Shown in pieces: positions 49,445 through 58,851 of a stretch of 64,000 nucleotides of DNA (the first letter of the stretch is position 1; each line of letters opens with the position of its first letter). A program made the position numbers and the translations under genes. The stretch comes from Streptomyces sp. NBC_00286 (GTDB lineage: Bacteria; Actinomycetota; Actinomycetes; Streptomycetales; Streptomycetaceae), in assembly GCF_036173125.1 (NCBI RefSeq), contig NZ_CP108054.1:6415001-6479000 (forward strand), read 5' to 3'. Under the pieces are notes generated by a model, which worked only from the letters and a program-made list of their open reading frames with translations, searched no databases and had not been told where the DNA came from.

Positions 49445-49495
49445 ATGCCACCGAACTGCTCTCGGGCAAACCGGTCGAGGGCAGTTCGGTGGCAT
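49445..49495. repeat. 15-bp inverted repeat at pseudogene edge
   Basis: ATGCCACCGAACTGC (49445-49459) and its exact complement (49481-49495) flank a 21-base loop at the point where the XRE remnant loses homology. It may be a deletion scar or hairpin. Confidence 0.8.
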
Positions 49496-49574
49496 TGCGC
49501 CGGGGACGTCGTGGTCGTACGGGAACCGCGCTGAGACTCTCGAGCCCCTTGGGGCCGTTGGTCTGTCGGCGGCG

Positions 49575-50552
49575 TCAGGTGCGGAGCACCCGGAGGACCA
49601 GCTTCTTGAGCTCGGCGTGCCCCTTGGCGTTGGGGTGGTACGAGTCGCCGATCGCGGGGGTGTCGACAGGCTCGGTCAGGAAGGACTCCGCACTGCAGAT
49701 CTCATGGTCCGCGTAGGCGGGCTGCGGGTTCAGGAACCTCAGCTTTATACCGCCGACGGCCGACACCGCGTCCTTGATCACCTGATTGAGCTGCGCGGCG
49801 GCTCTGTTCATCTCGGAGCGCACAAGCGGACTGGGGTTGAAGACGTCCTCAAGGACGGTGCATGCTCCATCCAGGTCGAACAGCTCGGGGTAGCCGATGA
49901 CGACCAGGTTGCGCAGGTTCGGAGCGGCGGCCAGGATCTCGTTGTAGGTCGCCTCCAGCCGCGGCTGGAGGTCGTTCTCCATGATCGACAGGGATTCGTT
50001 CAGGGCGATGGCGCAGGCCCCTGTGATGTCGGGCAGTGCGACGCAGAGTTCCATTGCCCGGGCGAACTTGACGTCGTTGCCGCCGATGGTGAGTGTCACC
50101 ACATCCGTCTGGTCGTTCAGCACCGTCAGCTGCCGGTCCCGGACGTCCTGGGAGACCGCCCCGGCGCACGCGGCGAAGGTGTAGCTGCTGATGAAGCCGT
50201 CGGCGTCGCCTTCCTCCTTGGCGAGCAGCGCGGAGTACGCCTTGTCGCTGCGCTGGCAGTTGTTGTTGTGGTTGACCGAGGTCGGCGGGGCGTTGACGGT
50301 GAGGGTGTCGACCGGGGGAATCGTGGCGTCGTTGGACAGGTACGGGTCGGCGCCGGTGCCGGCCGAGTAGGAGTCGCCGAGGGCGACGTAGTCGCTTCCA
50401 CCCTCGGCACCGCTGGCGGTGAACGGTATGACGGCCGCGGCGGCCACGACGGCCAGGCCGCTCAGCCAGGCCAGGGTCTTTTTGCGGGGAGTACGGCGGG
50501 CGCGATGACCGCTGTTGGCACTGGGGGCACTGTTGGTTCTGCGAGTTGACAC
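49575..50552 (-). CDS. Secreted SGNH/GDSL-family lipase/esterase
   Basis: The GTG start at 50552 follows GAAAGGACG. The 325-residue precursor has a basic N-region and signal peptide (WLSGLAVVAAAAVIPFTASGA). SGNH blocks are VALGDSYSAG (Ser), the Gly in block II, TIGGNDVKF (Asn) and DSYHPNAKGH (Asp-His). Several Cys allow disulfides. It is an extracellular ester hydrolase. Confidence 0.9.
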   Translation of the reverse strand: MSTRRTNSAPSANSGHRARRTPRKKTLAWLSGLAVVAAAAVIPFTASGAEGGSDYVALGDSYSAGTGADPYLSNDATIPPVDTLTVNAPPTSVNHNNNCQRSDKAYSALLAKEEGDADGFISSYTFAACAGAVSQDVRDRQLTVLNDQTDVVTLTIGGNDVKFARAMELCVALPDITGACAIALNESLSIMENDLQPRLEATYNEILAAAPNLRNLVVIGYPELFDLDGACTVLEDVFNPSPLVRSEMNRAAAQLNQVIKDAVSAVGGIKLRFLNPQPAYADHEICSAESFLTEPVDTPAIGDSYHPNAKGHAELKKLVLRVLRT

Positions 50553-50867
50553 GGGGGTACGTCCTTTCGCGGCTGAGCAAGGGGGCTTGGCAGCCGGAAG
50601 GGCGGCATGCGGCACGGGGGAAGCACACTTGAGGGGAGAGACGGCAGGCCGCAGCGCAGGACAGATGGCGGCCTGCCGCCTCAACTCAGGGGGCGCTCAC
50701 CAGAGGTGGCTCACGCGGGGGGTGGGTTCGTGCCGGACGGTGCCCGTTCCGGATCGTTTCGGAATCGCGGATCTCTCCGGATCGTTCCGGATCGTTCCGG
50801 ATCGTTCCGGATCGCTGGAGATCGCTCTGGCGCGCTCTGGATCAGCGCTCGGGGTCAGCGCTCCGGA
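50553..50867. repeat. Intergenic region with 10-bp tandem repeat
   Basis: Between the GDSL and protease genes, GATCGTTCCG units repeat three to four times (50776-50814), flanked by looser GATC-rich copies. No coding sequence is supported; the GDSL promoter must lie in the part near 50600. Confidence 0.75.
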
Positions 50868-52196
50868 TCAGGAGGAGCCGCTGCCTCCCCCACCTGATCC
50901 GGCCAGCTTCAACTCGTAGGGCCCACCCTCCGGAACGGCGATGTCGATCGGCTGGAAGTGGGACTCGTTCTCCTCCTTCGGGTCGACCTCTTCCCCGCAC
51001 TGACCGTTGATGTTGTTGCCCGAGCCGGCGATCCCCAGGGCGAGAACCGCTCCTGGCTGGGTGACATCGCCCGCGAAGGTGTAGACGGGGGCGCCGCTGT
51101 CACCCCCCTTGACGCACATGCTCGCCTTCACCATGCCGTTGTATGTGGTGGTGGTGCCGTCCGGGTTCGGTATCTCGACGGATTCATTGACCGCCTCGAT
51201 CTCGCCGCACGTCTCGTCGGTGGTGACGCCGAGCTTGCAGACGACGGTGCCCACGATCATCGTCCTCTGGATGCCGATGACCGGCTCTTCCACGAACGCG
51301 AGGTTCGGCACGCTGGAGTGATCCTGGTTCAGCTCCACGAAACCGTAGTCGCCGTCCGCTCCGTCGTGGATGTCGAACGCGGTACCGGCGTCCTTGCCCT
51401 TGAACTGCACCGGAGTGTCCGCGTTGAGACAGTGGCCGGCGGTGATGAGGCCGTCCGTAGTGGTGGTGCGAGGGTCACCAGGGAGGTCCTCGATATCAAC
51501 TCCCCAGCCGGCCGTACATCCCTGACCGCCGATCGTGATCTGTTGTCCGGGAGGGACATCGACGGCCCTCTGGAGCGTGCCCGCCTTCTTGGTGACCGTG
51601 ACCGCGTCGCCGTACTGCTCGGCCTTGGCCAGGAGCCGTGCGACGGCTTTCCCGGAGGAGGAGTACGCGACTTCGACCTTGCCGCTCTTCGGATTGATGC
51701 CGACGGTCATGCCTGCCTCGCCCCCTGCGGAGGCGAGGAGTTGCTGTCGGATCTCCGTCAGTTCTTCCCAACTGGAGGAAACCTGACGTGGTGTCGCACC
51801 GGCGTCGCTCGCCAGCGTGCCGCCCTTGTCGGTCAGGACGTTCACCACCAGCTCACCGTCGCCGTCGATGTACGCCGACTGGATGTCGTCCGGCGCCTCG
51901 GCCCGCAGTTTCTCGGCGGTTTTCACATACCGCTGCTGGTTCCGCATCCGGGCCTCCGCGGCCTCGCGGTCCATCCCGGATTCGACCAGATAGTCGACAG
52001 CCGTCTGGTATGTTCCCTCGGGGTCGATCTGCCCGGGCTGCTCCAGTGATGTACCAGGCGTCGTATCGTCGGGGGAACTCCCGCCCGGTGCGGCTATACC
52101 CACTCCGGCGGCCAGCACGACGGCCGCACCACCGGCGATCATTCCCACCTTGGCGCGCCGCCCCGTACGCCCCGGCCGATCATGTCTTGCGCTCAT
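50868..52196 (-). CDS. Secreted S1-family serine protease with propeptide
   Basis: The ATG at 52196 follows AAGGAC. The 442-residue precursor has a signal/anchor (VGMIAGGAAVVLAAGVGIAAP), a long pro-region (about 60-215) and a trypsin-like domain. The triad is His in TAGHC, Asp in GDYGF and Ser in CVKGGDSGAP, with paired Cys. It resembles streptogrisin-type proteases. The tail ends in a Gly/Ser stretch. Confidence 0.88.
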   Translation of the reverse strand: MSARHDRPGRTGRRAKVGMIAGGAAVVLAAGVGIAAPGGSSPDDTTPGTSLEQPGQIDPEGTYQTAVDYLVESGMDREAAEARMRNQQRYVKTAEKLRAEAPDDIQSAYIDGDGELVVNVLTDKGGTLASDAGATPRQVSSSWEELTEIRQQLLASAGGEAGMTVGINPKSGKVEVAYSSSGKAVARLLAKAEQYGDAVTVTKKAGTLQRAVDVPPGQQITIGGQGCTAGWGVDIEDLPGDPRTTTTDGLITAGHCLNADTPVQFKGKDAGTAFDIHDGADGDYGFVELNQDHSSVPNLAFVEEPVIGIQRTMIVGTVVCKLGVTTDETCGEIEAVNESVEIPNPDGTTTTYNGMVKASMCVKGGDSGAPVYTFAGDVTQPGAVLALGIAGSGNNINGQCGEEVDPKEENESHFQPIDIAVPEGGPYELKLAGSGGGGSGSS

Positions 52197-52644
52197 GGTC
52201 ACGTCCTTGCATCCCGAGAAGGTGTACTCCGGGAGAGCTTCGTGTTCAGGACGTTCGGCCAATAGAGTCAAATATCCCGGGTGAAACGTTCCATGAGGTT
52301 CTTTTCGAGCGACCGGAGGGTTTTTCGTTCCTATTTGATCCGTTCATTTGCAATGTAAAGGCATGGTAAAAGATCAGCGAAGGAGGGCCCCCACGTAAGT
52401 CTACTGACGAGTCATTTTCCGGGATAGCGACGGACTGTGACGGGGCATCGACTGCGCACGCCTGGGACGCGCCCGCCATCAAAGGTCGCGAACGCGCGGC
52501 CGTACGCGGAGTGGGCGCCCGCCTCGAACGGGACGACCTGCACGGTCACGTTGGGCAGCCGCGACACCTCCATCAGCTGTGCGCGCATCACCGTGCGCAG
52601 GACCGTCCTCCGCGTACGGGACGTCGTGTTCACGCACGTGGGGC
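52197..52644. other. Gap with a WhiJ-like gene fragment
   Basis: This holds the protease promoter (AT-richer segment about 52250-52400) and the fragment at 52465-52585. Nothing else was recognised. Confidence 0.5.
52465..52585 (-). pseudogene. Fragment of a WhiJ-like XRE regulator
   Basis: About 40 codons (MEVSRLPNVTVQVVPFEAG, then YGRAFATFDGG) match the middle of DUF5753 in the intact neighbour. Both ends are lost and an unrelated frame continues to a stop at 52412. Confidence 0.75.
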
Positions 52645-52839
52645 TTAGTGGCTGAGGTTTCCTGACTTCAGTGCATGCAGCAGGCCCGCCAGGGCGCGAG
52701 GTGTGGTCGTGGCTATCCCGTGCGGCTGGTCGCTCTCGCGGAGATGAATGCGGTACGGGGCCGAGGCCGCCGCCAGCTCTACGCAGTTGCCCTCGCCGCC
52801 TGAGCTGAACGACGACTTCTGCCAGGCAAGTTGGGGCAT
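52645..52839 (-). CDS. DUF397 protein, copy 2
   Basis: The 64-residue protein has an AAAGGACC site and starts 12 bases after the XRE gene stop, so the pair is an operon. It is the intact counterpart of copy 1. DUF397 proteins modulate their WhiJ-like partners. Confidence 0.9.
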   Translation of the reverse strand: MPQLAWQKSSFSSGGEGNCVELAAASAPYRIHLRESDQPHGIATTTPRALAGLLHALKSGNLSH

Positions 52840-52850
52840 GCTCGGTCCTT

Positions 52851-53732
52851 TCACAAGGTGTACATCACGTGCTGGATGAGGCTCAAAGAGTCCCGTGACT
52901 CGTGCGATTCCGGCGCCGATTCCGGGTCGACCGGAGCTAGCGCCAGTTGCGAGAGCCTCTCGAACATCTTCGCGTACTCGTCGAGTTGGTCTCCATCCCG
53001 CAGGAAGAGCGACTTCGTCGGATGTTCCAGGTAGACCGTGTCCAGTTCGGGGGTCGTGCAGCCGTAGATGACGAACGACTGGGTGTGCGCGGCGTAGTTC
53101 CCAGCTTCGAACGGGTAAACCTGCACGGTCATGTTGGGCAGCCGGGAGACCTCGATCAGCCGCAGGAGTTGCCTGCGCATGATTGCCGGGCCGCCCACGC
53201 GGGTGTGGAGCGCGGCCTCGTGGATGACGGCGTGATACGTCACGGGGGAATCGCGGGTCAGTACACGCTGCCGCGCCAGGCGGAACTGGGCGTAGCGGTC
53301 AGCCCGTTGCGGGTCCCCCTCGGTGGCTTCGAGCACTGCGCGGGCGTAGTCCTTGGCCTGGAGCATGCCGGGGATGAGCATCGGTTCGTGCGTTCGTAGC
53401 ACGGTTGACCGCGATTCGAGTTCGGCCAGATCGCGGGCCGCTGGCCCGATGGTGTCGCTGAACTCGCTCCACCAACCCTTCCCGCGTTCCTGAGCCATCG
53501 CCATCAGGCCGTCGAAGTAGGCGCCCTCCGGGCAACCGTAGGCACGTAGCAACTTGTACAACCCGTTGCGCGGGACATCGACGCGGCCGCTCTCGATGTG
53601 GCTGATCCTGGTGCGCTCGGCATGGATGAGCTCGGCAGCGGCGTCACCCGACATCCCTGCCTGGATGCGTAGTTTGCGCAGCTCAGCCCCCAGACGTCGC
53701 TGACGCTCGCTGGGGCTGCTCCTCGGTGGCAT
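52851..53732 (-). CDS. WhiJ-like XRE regulator with DUF5753 domain
   Basis: The ATG at 53732 follows GGGAGGACC. The 293-residue protein has an N-terminal HTH (MSGDAAAELIHAERTRISHIESG) and C-terminal DUF5753 (ELESRSTVLRTHEPMLIPGMLQAKDYARAV...). It is co-transcribed with DUF397 copy 2. Paralogues of this pair control development and antibiotic production in Streptomyces. Confidence 0.92.
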   Translation of the reverse strand: MPPRSSPSERQRRLGAELRKLRIQAGMSGDAAAELIHAERTRISHIESGRVDVPRNGLYKLLRAYGCPEGAYFDGLMAMAQERGKGWWSEFSDTIGPAARDLAELESRSTVLRTHEPMLIPGMLQAKDYARAVLEATEGDPQRADRYAQFRLARQRVLTRDSPVTYHAVIHEAALHTRVGGPAIMRRQLLRLIEVSRLPNMTVQVYPFEAGNYAAHTQSFVIYGCTTPELDTVYLEHPTKSLFLRDGDQLDEYAKMFERLSQLALAPVDPESAPESHESRDSLSLIQHVMYTL

Positions 53733-53915
53733 GCGGTCCTCCCTGTGGCCTTGCGCAGTGTGTCGCGAGGACGGCGCCGACGTCCATCGCACTGAAGGGG
53801 CGTCACTCTTGAGAGGGAAGCATGCTGTACACGGTTGTAACTTTCCCATGAGTGGCCCTACCTTCGGCATCGACCCAATCACCCCGCGTCACGAGGAAGC
53901 ACCCCCGCCCTCAAG

Positions 53916-54878
53916 TCAGTTGACGAGCCCGGACCTGGTCACCGCGTAGGCGCCCAACCCGACAGGAGCCCCATGGAAAGGCACCCAGCCGATGGCGGCG
54001 AGCAGGCGGAAGGCGATCAGAGTGGCACCGACGTCCAGTCTTCTGGCCAAGCGACCGGAGAGCGCACCGCCGAGTACCGCACCGACACTCGCGCAGGCAT
54101 ACGTGACCCCCAGACCGAATTCCCCGATCTTGAGGCTCTGCAGAGCGAAGACAACGAAGACCGTGCTCACCATGCTGTTGAAGAAGAGCATCGCGTGCGA
54201 GGTCAGGGCGATGGACGCCAGCGTGCCATGCCGGTAGACCCATGCCACGCCCTCGCGCAGCTCGCTGCCCAGGCTGCGCCGTGCACCTCGATCGGGGACG
54301 GGGTCGGGCGCCTTCACCGAGGCGAGCAACAGGCCGGATATCAGGTAGGTGAGGGCGTCCACCAGCACGGCAAGCGGCGCTCCCATGATTTTGATCAGCA
54401 CCCCGGCGATCAGCGGGCCGCTCGAGCCGGCCACCGCGTCGGCCTGTTGCATACGGGCGTACCCCGCGTTGAGCAGCTCTTTGGGTACCAGCTGTGGCAC
54501 ATACGACTGGTTCGCCGCCTCGAACAGCAAGGACAGCACCCCGAACACGAAGACGAACATGCACAGAGCGGGGATGCTGAGGCGATCCAGCGCGTACAGC
54601 ACGGGTATGGCACCGAGCAGGACCGCCCGTCCGAGGTCCGTGGCAACCATCATCGGCTTACGCCGCCAGCGGTCCACCACAACCCCGGCTATGAGTCCGA
54701 AGAGCAGATACGGAACCCAGCGGGCGGCGTTGACGATGTCTACCTCGGTGGCGGAGGCGCTCAGCGCCACGGCTGTAAGGATCTGCAACGCCAGCCCCGT
54801 GACCTGAGAACCGAATGCAGACACGGCCGAAGCGGTCAAGAAACGTACGTACCCAGGGACTTCCACCAGGCGCGGCAT
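53916..54878 (-). pseudogene. MFS exporter (EntS/MFS_3 type), apparently truncated
   Basis: The 320-residue frame has about nine membrane helices and MFS motif A (GVVVDRWRRKPMM). Family members normally exceed 400 residues with 12 helices, so the last part is missing. The final residues (GAPVGLGAYAVTRSG) lose homology near the stop. It may be nonfunctional. Confidence 0.65.
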
Positions 54879-54994
54879 GATCGGACCGTATCAGCGAAGA
54901 TCACCGGCAGACGCTGTCGGAACAGGTCACCCAACGACGGCAGGCATGCGCCGGTGTTGCCGACTCTCGCTACGAAACCACAGGAGGTCCGCTC

Positions 54995-55204
54995 ATGGCC
55001 AAGACGCTGATCGACATCGACGAGGACCTACTGACCGAGGCGGCCATTGTGTTCGGAACCAAGACCAAGAGGGACACCGTCAACGCCGCGCTCAAGGAAG
55101 GCGTCGAGCGCAAGAAGCATGCGCTCGCCCTGGCCCGGCTGGCGGCGCGGGCTGACGCCGGTGACTTCGACACGTTGCTGGACAAGGAGAACTACCGTCG
55201 ATGA
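54995..55204 (+). CDS. vapB: Type II antitoxin VapB
   Basis: The ATG at 54995 follows AGGAGG. The 69-residue protein is a typical VapB: ribbon-helix-helix N-terminus (TLIDIDEDLLTEAAIVFGTKTKRDTVNAALKEG) and a C-terminal toxin-binding tail. Its stop overlaps the start of the vapC remnant. Confidence 0.9.
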   Translation: MAKTLIDIDEDLLTEAAIVFGTKTKRDTVNAALKEGVERKKHALALARLAARADAGDFDTLLDKENYRR

Positions 55205-55418
55205 GTGCGGCCGCCTGCCTCAGGTCCGCTTACTGAGGTCGCGTTCCTCTACTGCGTCAGGAACGCGGAAGACCGGGCGGATCTGGTCCGGGATCTGGAC
55301 GCGTTGTTCGGCTGGACTCCCTTGGACGACCGCGCGGTGACGCGCGCTTGGGACGTGCAACGAGAAACTCACGGACAAGGGCAAGCACCGTTCCGCGGGT
55401 GCGGTAGTCGGCTGAGGG
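55201..55418 (+). pseudogene. vapC: Broken vapC toxin (PIN domain)
   Basis: The ATGA overlap with vapB is kept, but the frame reads MSAAACLRSAY then stop. A second frame then encodes VapC middle sequence (VAFLYCVRNAEDRADLVRDL, DDRAVTRAWDVQ), and a third the KGKHRSAGAV segment. There is an internal deletion plus a frameshift, and the C-terminus is missing beyond 55418. Confidence 0.82.
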
Positions 55419-55425
55419 GTGGGTG

Positions 55426-55485
55426 GGCTGTTGCGGGAACTTGTGACACTTGCACGTGCAAGTGTCACAAGTTCCCGCAACAGCC
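55426..55485. repeat. 60-bp perfect palindrome
   Basis: The left arm (GGCTGTTGCGGGAACTTGTG, then ACACTTGCAC) is followed without a spacer by its exact complement. The symmetry centre lies between 55455 and 55456. It sits where vapC homology ends. Two fused terminal inverted repeats of a mobile element would look like this. Confidence 0.95.
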
Positions 55486-55629
55486 TTGGTCCCCCGAGGG
55501 CCGCTCGGTCACAGCGTCGACGGCGACCTCTAACCGGGGCGCGGGTGAGTGCTCCGCTGCCGACGGCCACGCGGGCGAAGACGGGCATGGCTGTGGCGAG
55601 TTGTGGTGACGGGACAGCTCGAGACCAGC

Positions 55630-55758
55630 TCACTCGGCGAGTTCCGGCACCAGTTCCGCCGTCGGATGGGGCGTGCTCACGCCGGTGAGCCAGGCGACGC
55701 GGGCGGCGTGTACCCGGGTGTCCACGTCGAGCTTGGCGCAGATGCGGCGGAGGTGGCC
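55630..55758 (-). pseudogene. LuxR-type HTH fragment
   Basis: About 40 codons (GHLRRICAKLDVDTRVHAAR) match the recognition helix end of LuxR-family response regulators. No receiver domain or complete HTH remains. Confidence 0.5.
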
Positions 55759-55761
55759 TAG

Positions 55762-56300
55762 CTGCGCGCCACCGCCGACGCACTCCGGCTCCCGATCCAG
55801 ACTGAGGGCCCGCTCATGGTCACCGGCGTCTCCGCCGACCAGAGCCACGCCGTACAACAGGCCGTCATCAACGCAGGCATGGACGCCAGCGCCGTACAGA
55901 TCAACTTCACACCGGACGATCCCGTACCCCCCGCCGCACTGCTGGCCACCGCCGCGGGCCTGGTGACCTTCGCGCTCTTCGCCATCCTGGCCGCCACCCG
56001 CAGCCAGACCGCGTCCTGCGCCGCTACGTGGCCCGACTGATCGCCGTCGGCATTCCTCCGCGCTGGGCCCGTCACGTCCTGCTCGCCCAGCACGGCGCAC
56101 TCATCGCGGCGAGCACCGTCCTCGGCCTGGTGATCGCCCTGGTCCCGAGCGTCGTCCTCGCCCTGCAGATCAACGGCTTCGTCCTGAGCGTCCCCTGGTG
56201 GCAACTGGCCGTTCTCGCCGTGTCCCTCTACCTGGCCGCTCTCCTCGCCGCGCTCCACTCCGCCCACAAGCTCAGCGTCACGGAAGCGGGACGGGGCTGA
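55762..56300 (+). pseudogene. FtsX-like ABC permease C-terminal remnant, frameshifted
   Basis: Two frames together give a continuous FtsX-type end: VTGVSADQSHAVQQAVINAG, a helix (ALLATAAGLVTFALFAILAA), then after a frameshift near 56015 RRYVARLIAVGIPPRWARHV and two more helices. No start codon or N-terminal domain is present. Confidence 0.65.
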
Positions 56301-56404
56301 AACGGCCGTACGGGCGGCCACTCTCGCGGAGGCGGACCAGGAGTGCGGGGCGCGGCACCCCCCTCAAGCGCCGCGCCCCATCCCCCCGTTCCCCCTGTTT
56401 CCCC

Positions 56405-57823
56405 CTACTCAGTGGTCACCGGAGGCAGCTCCCCCGTGCGAGCCGCCTGCGCATACCAGAGGGCGCTCGACTTGGGCGTACGAGCCAGGGTCGAGTAGTC
56501 GACGTACACCGCGCCGAAGCGCTTGCCGTAGCCGTAGGCCCATTCGAAGTTGTCCATCAGGGACCAGAGGAAGTAGCCGCGGACGTCCGCGCCGTCGGCG
56601 ATCGCGCGGCGGACGGCCGAGAGGTGGCCGTGCAGGTAGGCGATCCGCTCGGGGTCGTGGACGCGGCCGTCGGGGTCCGGCTTGTCGTCGTAGGCGGCGC
56701 CGTTCTCCGTGATGTACAGGGGGAGTCCGGGGGCCAGGCGCGAGTAGCGCATGATCAGCTCATGGAGGCCGGTCGGGTCGATCGTCCAGCCCATCTCCGT
56801 GCGCTCGCCCGGAGTTTGATGGAACATCACGTCGTCCGCGCCCGGCCAGGGGGAGTACGGGCTGGCGCCGTGGCCGTCCGCTCGCGGACCCGTCGGGGCG
56901 GACTCGGCGGCTGAAACCAGCGCCGGGGTGTAGTAGTTGAGGCCCAGGGCGTCCAGGGGCTGGTGGATCAGCTCGAGGTCGCCGTCGAGGACGTACGACC
57001 AGTCCGTGACCGAGGACGTCGCCTCGAAGAGCGTCTGGGGGTACGCGCCGTTCAGCATCGGGCCGTGGAAGACGCCGTTCGCCAGGTCGTCGATCCGCCG
57101 CCCCGCATCCAGATCCGCCGGGTCCTGCGAAACGGTCCTGACGGCCGAGGAGTTGAGGCTCACCGCGACCGTGTTGCGGGCGGGCATCGCGGCGCGCAGG
57201 GCCGAAGTGCCGAGCCCGTGCGCCAGGTTGAGGTGGTGAGCCGCCTTCAGCGAGGCCGCCGCGTCCGTACGGCCCGGAGCGTGCACCCCGGACCCGTACC
57301 CGAGAAAGGCGCTGCACCACGGCTCGTTGAGGGTGATCCACTGCTCGACGCGGTCGCCGAGCGCCTCGCCGACGATCTGCGCGTACTCCGCGAACCGCAG
57401 CGCCGTGTCGCGCTCCGGCCAGCCGCCCGCGTCCTCCAGCTCCTGCGGCAGATCCCAGTGGTAGAGGGTGAGGGCGGGCTTGATGCCGTGCGCGAGCAGC
57501 TCGTCCACCAGGCGGCGGTAGAAGTCCAGGCCGCGTTGGATGGCGGGGCCGCGGCCCGTGGGCTGCACCCGCGACCAGGACACCGAGAAGCGGTACGCGC
57601 CGAGGCCCAGCTCCGCCATGAGGGCCACGTCGTCGCGGTAGCGGTGGTAGTGGTCGACAGCGATGTCACCGTGTTCGCCACCGGCCGTCTTCCCCGGCGT
57701 ATGACTGAAGGTGTCCCAGATCGAGGGCGTACGGCCGTCCTCTCGCACCGCCCCTTCGATCTGGTACGCGGAAGTCGCGGCTCCCCAGAGGAAGGCGGGG
57801 GGAAAGGTCACAGGCTCAGGCAT
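56405..57823 (-). CDS. bglC: Beta-glucosidase BglC (GH1)
   Basis: The start is the ATG at 57823 ([14 protein letters not shown]), which sits directly on a CebR box. The 472-residue GH1 enzyme has acid/base Glu in LNEPWC and nucleophile Glu in YITENGA. No signal peptide: it cleaves imported cello-oligosaccharides to glucose in the cytoplasm. It is last in the cebEFG-bglC cluster; a 104-base gap with its own operator precedes it. Confidence 0.93.
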   Translation of the reverse strand: MPEPVTFPPAFLWGAATSAYQIEGAVREDGRTPSIWDTFSHTPGKTAGGEHGDIAVDHYHRYRDDVALMAELGLGAYRFSVSWSRVQPTGRGPAIQRGLDFYRRLVDELLAHGIKPALTLYHWDLPQELEDAGGWPERDTALRFAEYAQIVGEALGDRVEQWITLNEPWCSAFLGYGSGVHAPGRTDAAASLKAAHHLNLAHGLGTSALRAAMPARNTVAVSLNSSAVRTVSQDPADLDAGRRIDDLANGVFHGPMLNGAYPQTLFEATSSVTDWSYVLDGDLELIHQPLDALGLNYYTPALVSAAESAPTGPRADGHGASPYSPWPGADDVMFHQTPGERTEMGWTIDPTGLHELIMRYSRLAPGLPLYITENGAAYDDKPDPDGRVHDPERIAYLHGHLSAVRRAIADGADVRGYFLWSLMDNFEWAYGYGKRFGAVYVDYSTLARTPKSSALWYAQAARTGELPPVTTE

Positions 57824-57836
57824 GGAAGCGCTCCCA
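57823..57836. promoter_or_regulatory. CebR operator at the bglC start
   Basis: TGGAAGCGCTCCCA on the plus strand differs by one base from the 14-bp CebR palindrome TGGGAGCGCTCCCA. It touches the A of the bglC start codon, so repressor binding would block transcription or early elongation. Confidence 0.88.
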
Positions 57837-57927
57837 TTTGGGGTCGTGGAGGCCGAGGGGTTGGTGGGGGAGGGCGGGGGCCGGGGCGACGGTGGCCCGG
57901 CCCCCATGTGCGGGGCTGTCGGCGGGG

Positions 57928-58839
57928 TCAGCCCTTGACGGCGCCCTGCATGATGCCGCCGACGATCTGCTTGCCGAAGATGGCGAAGACGAGCAGCAGC
58001 GGCAGGGTGCCGAGCAGTGCGCCCGCCATGATCAGGGACTGGTCGGGGGTGTAGCCGCGGCCGAGGCCGGCGACCGCGACCTGCACGGTCGGGTTGCCCA
58101 GCTGGGTGAGCACCAGGAACGGCCACAGGAAGTCGTTCCACGTCTGCACGAACATCAGCATGCCCAGGACGGCCATCGCGGGCCGGGCCGCCGGGAACAC
58201 GACGTGCCAGATCACGCGCCAGCTGCTCGCGCCGTCCACACGGGCCGCCTCGATCAGCTCGTCCGGCAGCGCCTGGAGTAGGTACTGCCGCATGAAGAAC
58301 ACCCCGAAGGCGTTCACCAGCGACGGCAGCAGCACCGCCTGCAGCTGATCGGTCCAGCCCAGCTCGGCGACCATCATGTACAGCGGGATCACGCTGAGCT
58401 GCGGCGGCACCATCATCGTGCCGATGACGATCAGCAGGGCGGCGTTACGGCCTCTGAAGCGCAGCTTGGCGAACGCGAAACCGGCGATGGTGGACAGGAA
58501 CACGATGGTCAGCGACGAAACGCCCGCCACCAGCGTGGTGTTGAGGAACGCCTCGCCCAGATTGGCGTCCGTCCAGGCCAGTTCGAGCTTGTCGAAGAGG
58601 TTGGCGCCGAACCAGAACGGCGGCGGGGTGTCGGCCAGCCGCGCATTGTCGCGGGACGCGGCGATCGCCGTCCACACCAGCGGGAACAGCGAGCCGATGC
58701 TGAACAGGATGAGGATGGCGTACGCGATGGGCCCGGCGTGCATGTGCCCGCCGGCGCGCGCCGCCTTGGGCCGCCGTAGGCGCCGCTTGGGCGGTCCGGG
58801 CTCCGGATCCGCCGGAGGCTTGGTCAGGGTCGTCGTCAC
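57928..58839 (-). CDS. cebG: Cellobiose/cellotriose ABC permease CebG
   Basis: The GTG at 58839 follows AAGGAGAA. The 303-residue MalG-type permease has six helices and the EAA loop ([20 protein letters not shown]). Pairs with CebF. Confidence 0.92.
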   Translation of the reverse strand: MTTTLTKPPADPEPGPPKRRLRRPKAARAGGHMHAGPIAYAILILFSIGSLFPLVWTAIAASRDNARLADTPPPFWFGANLFDKLELAWTDANLGEAFLNTTLVAGVSSLTIVFLSTIAGFAFAKLRFRGRNAALLIVIGTMMVPPQLSVIPLYMMVAELGWTDQLQAVLLPSLVNAFGVFFMRQYLLQALPDELIEAARVDGASSWRVIWHVVFPAARPAMAVLGMLMFVQTWNDFLWPFLVLTQLGNPTVQVAVAGLGRGYTPDQSLIMAGALLGTLPLLLVFAIFGKQIVGGIMQGAVKG

Positions 58840-58851
58840 GGCCGGTTCTCC

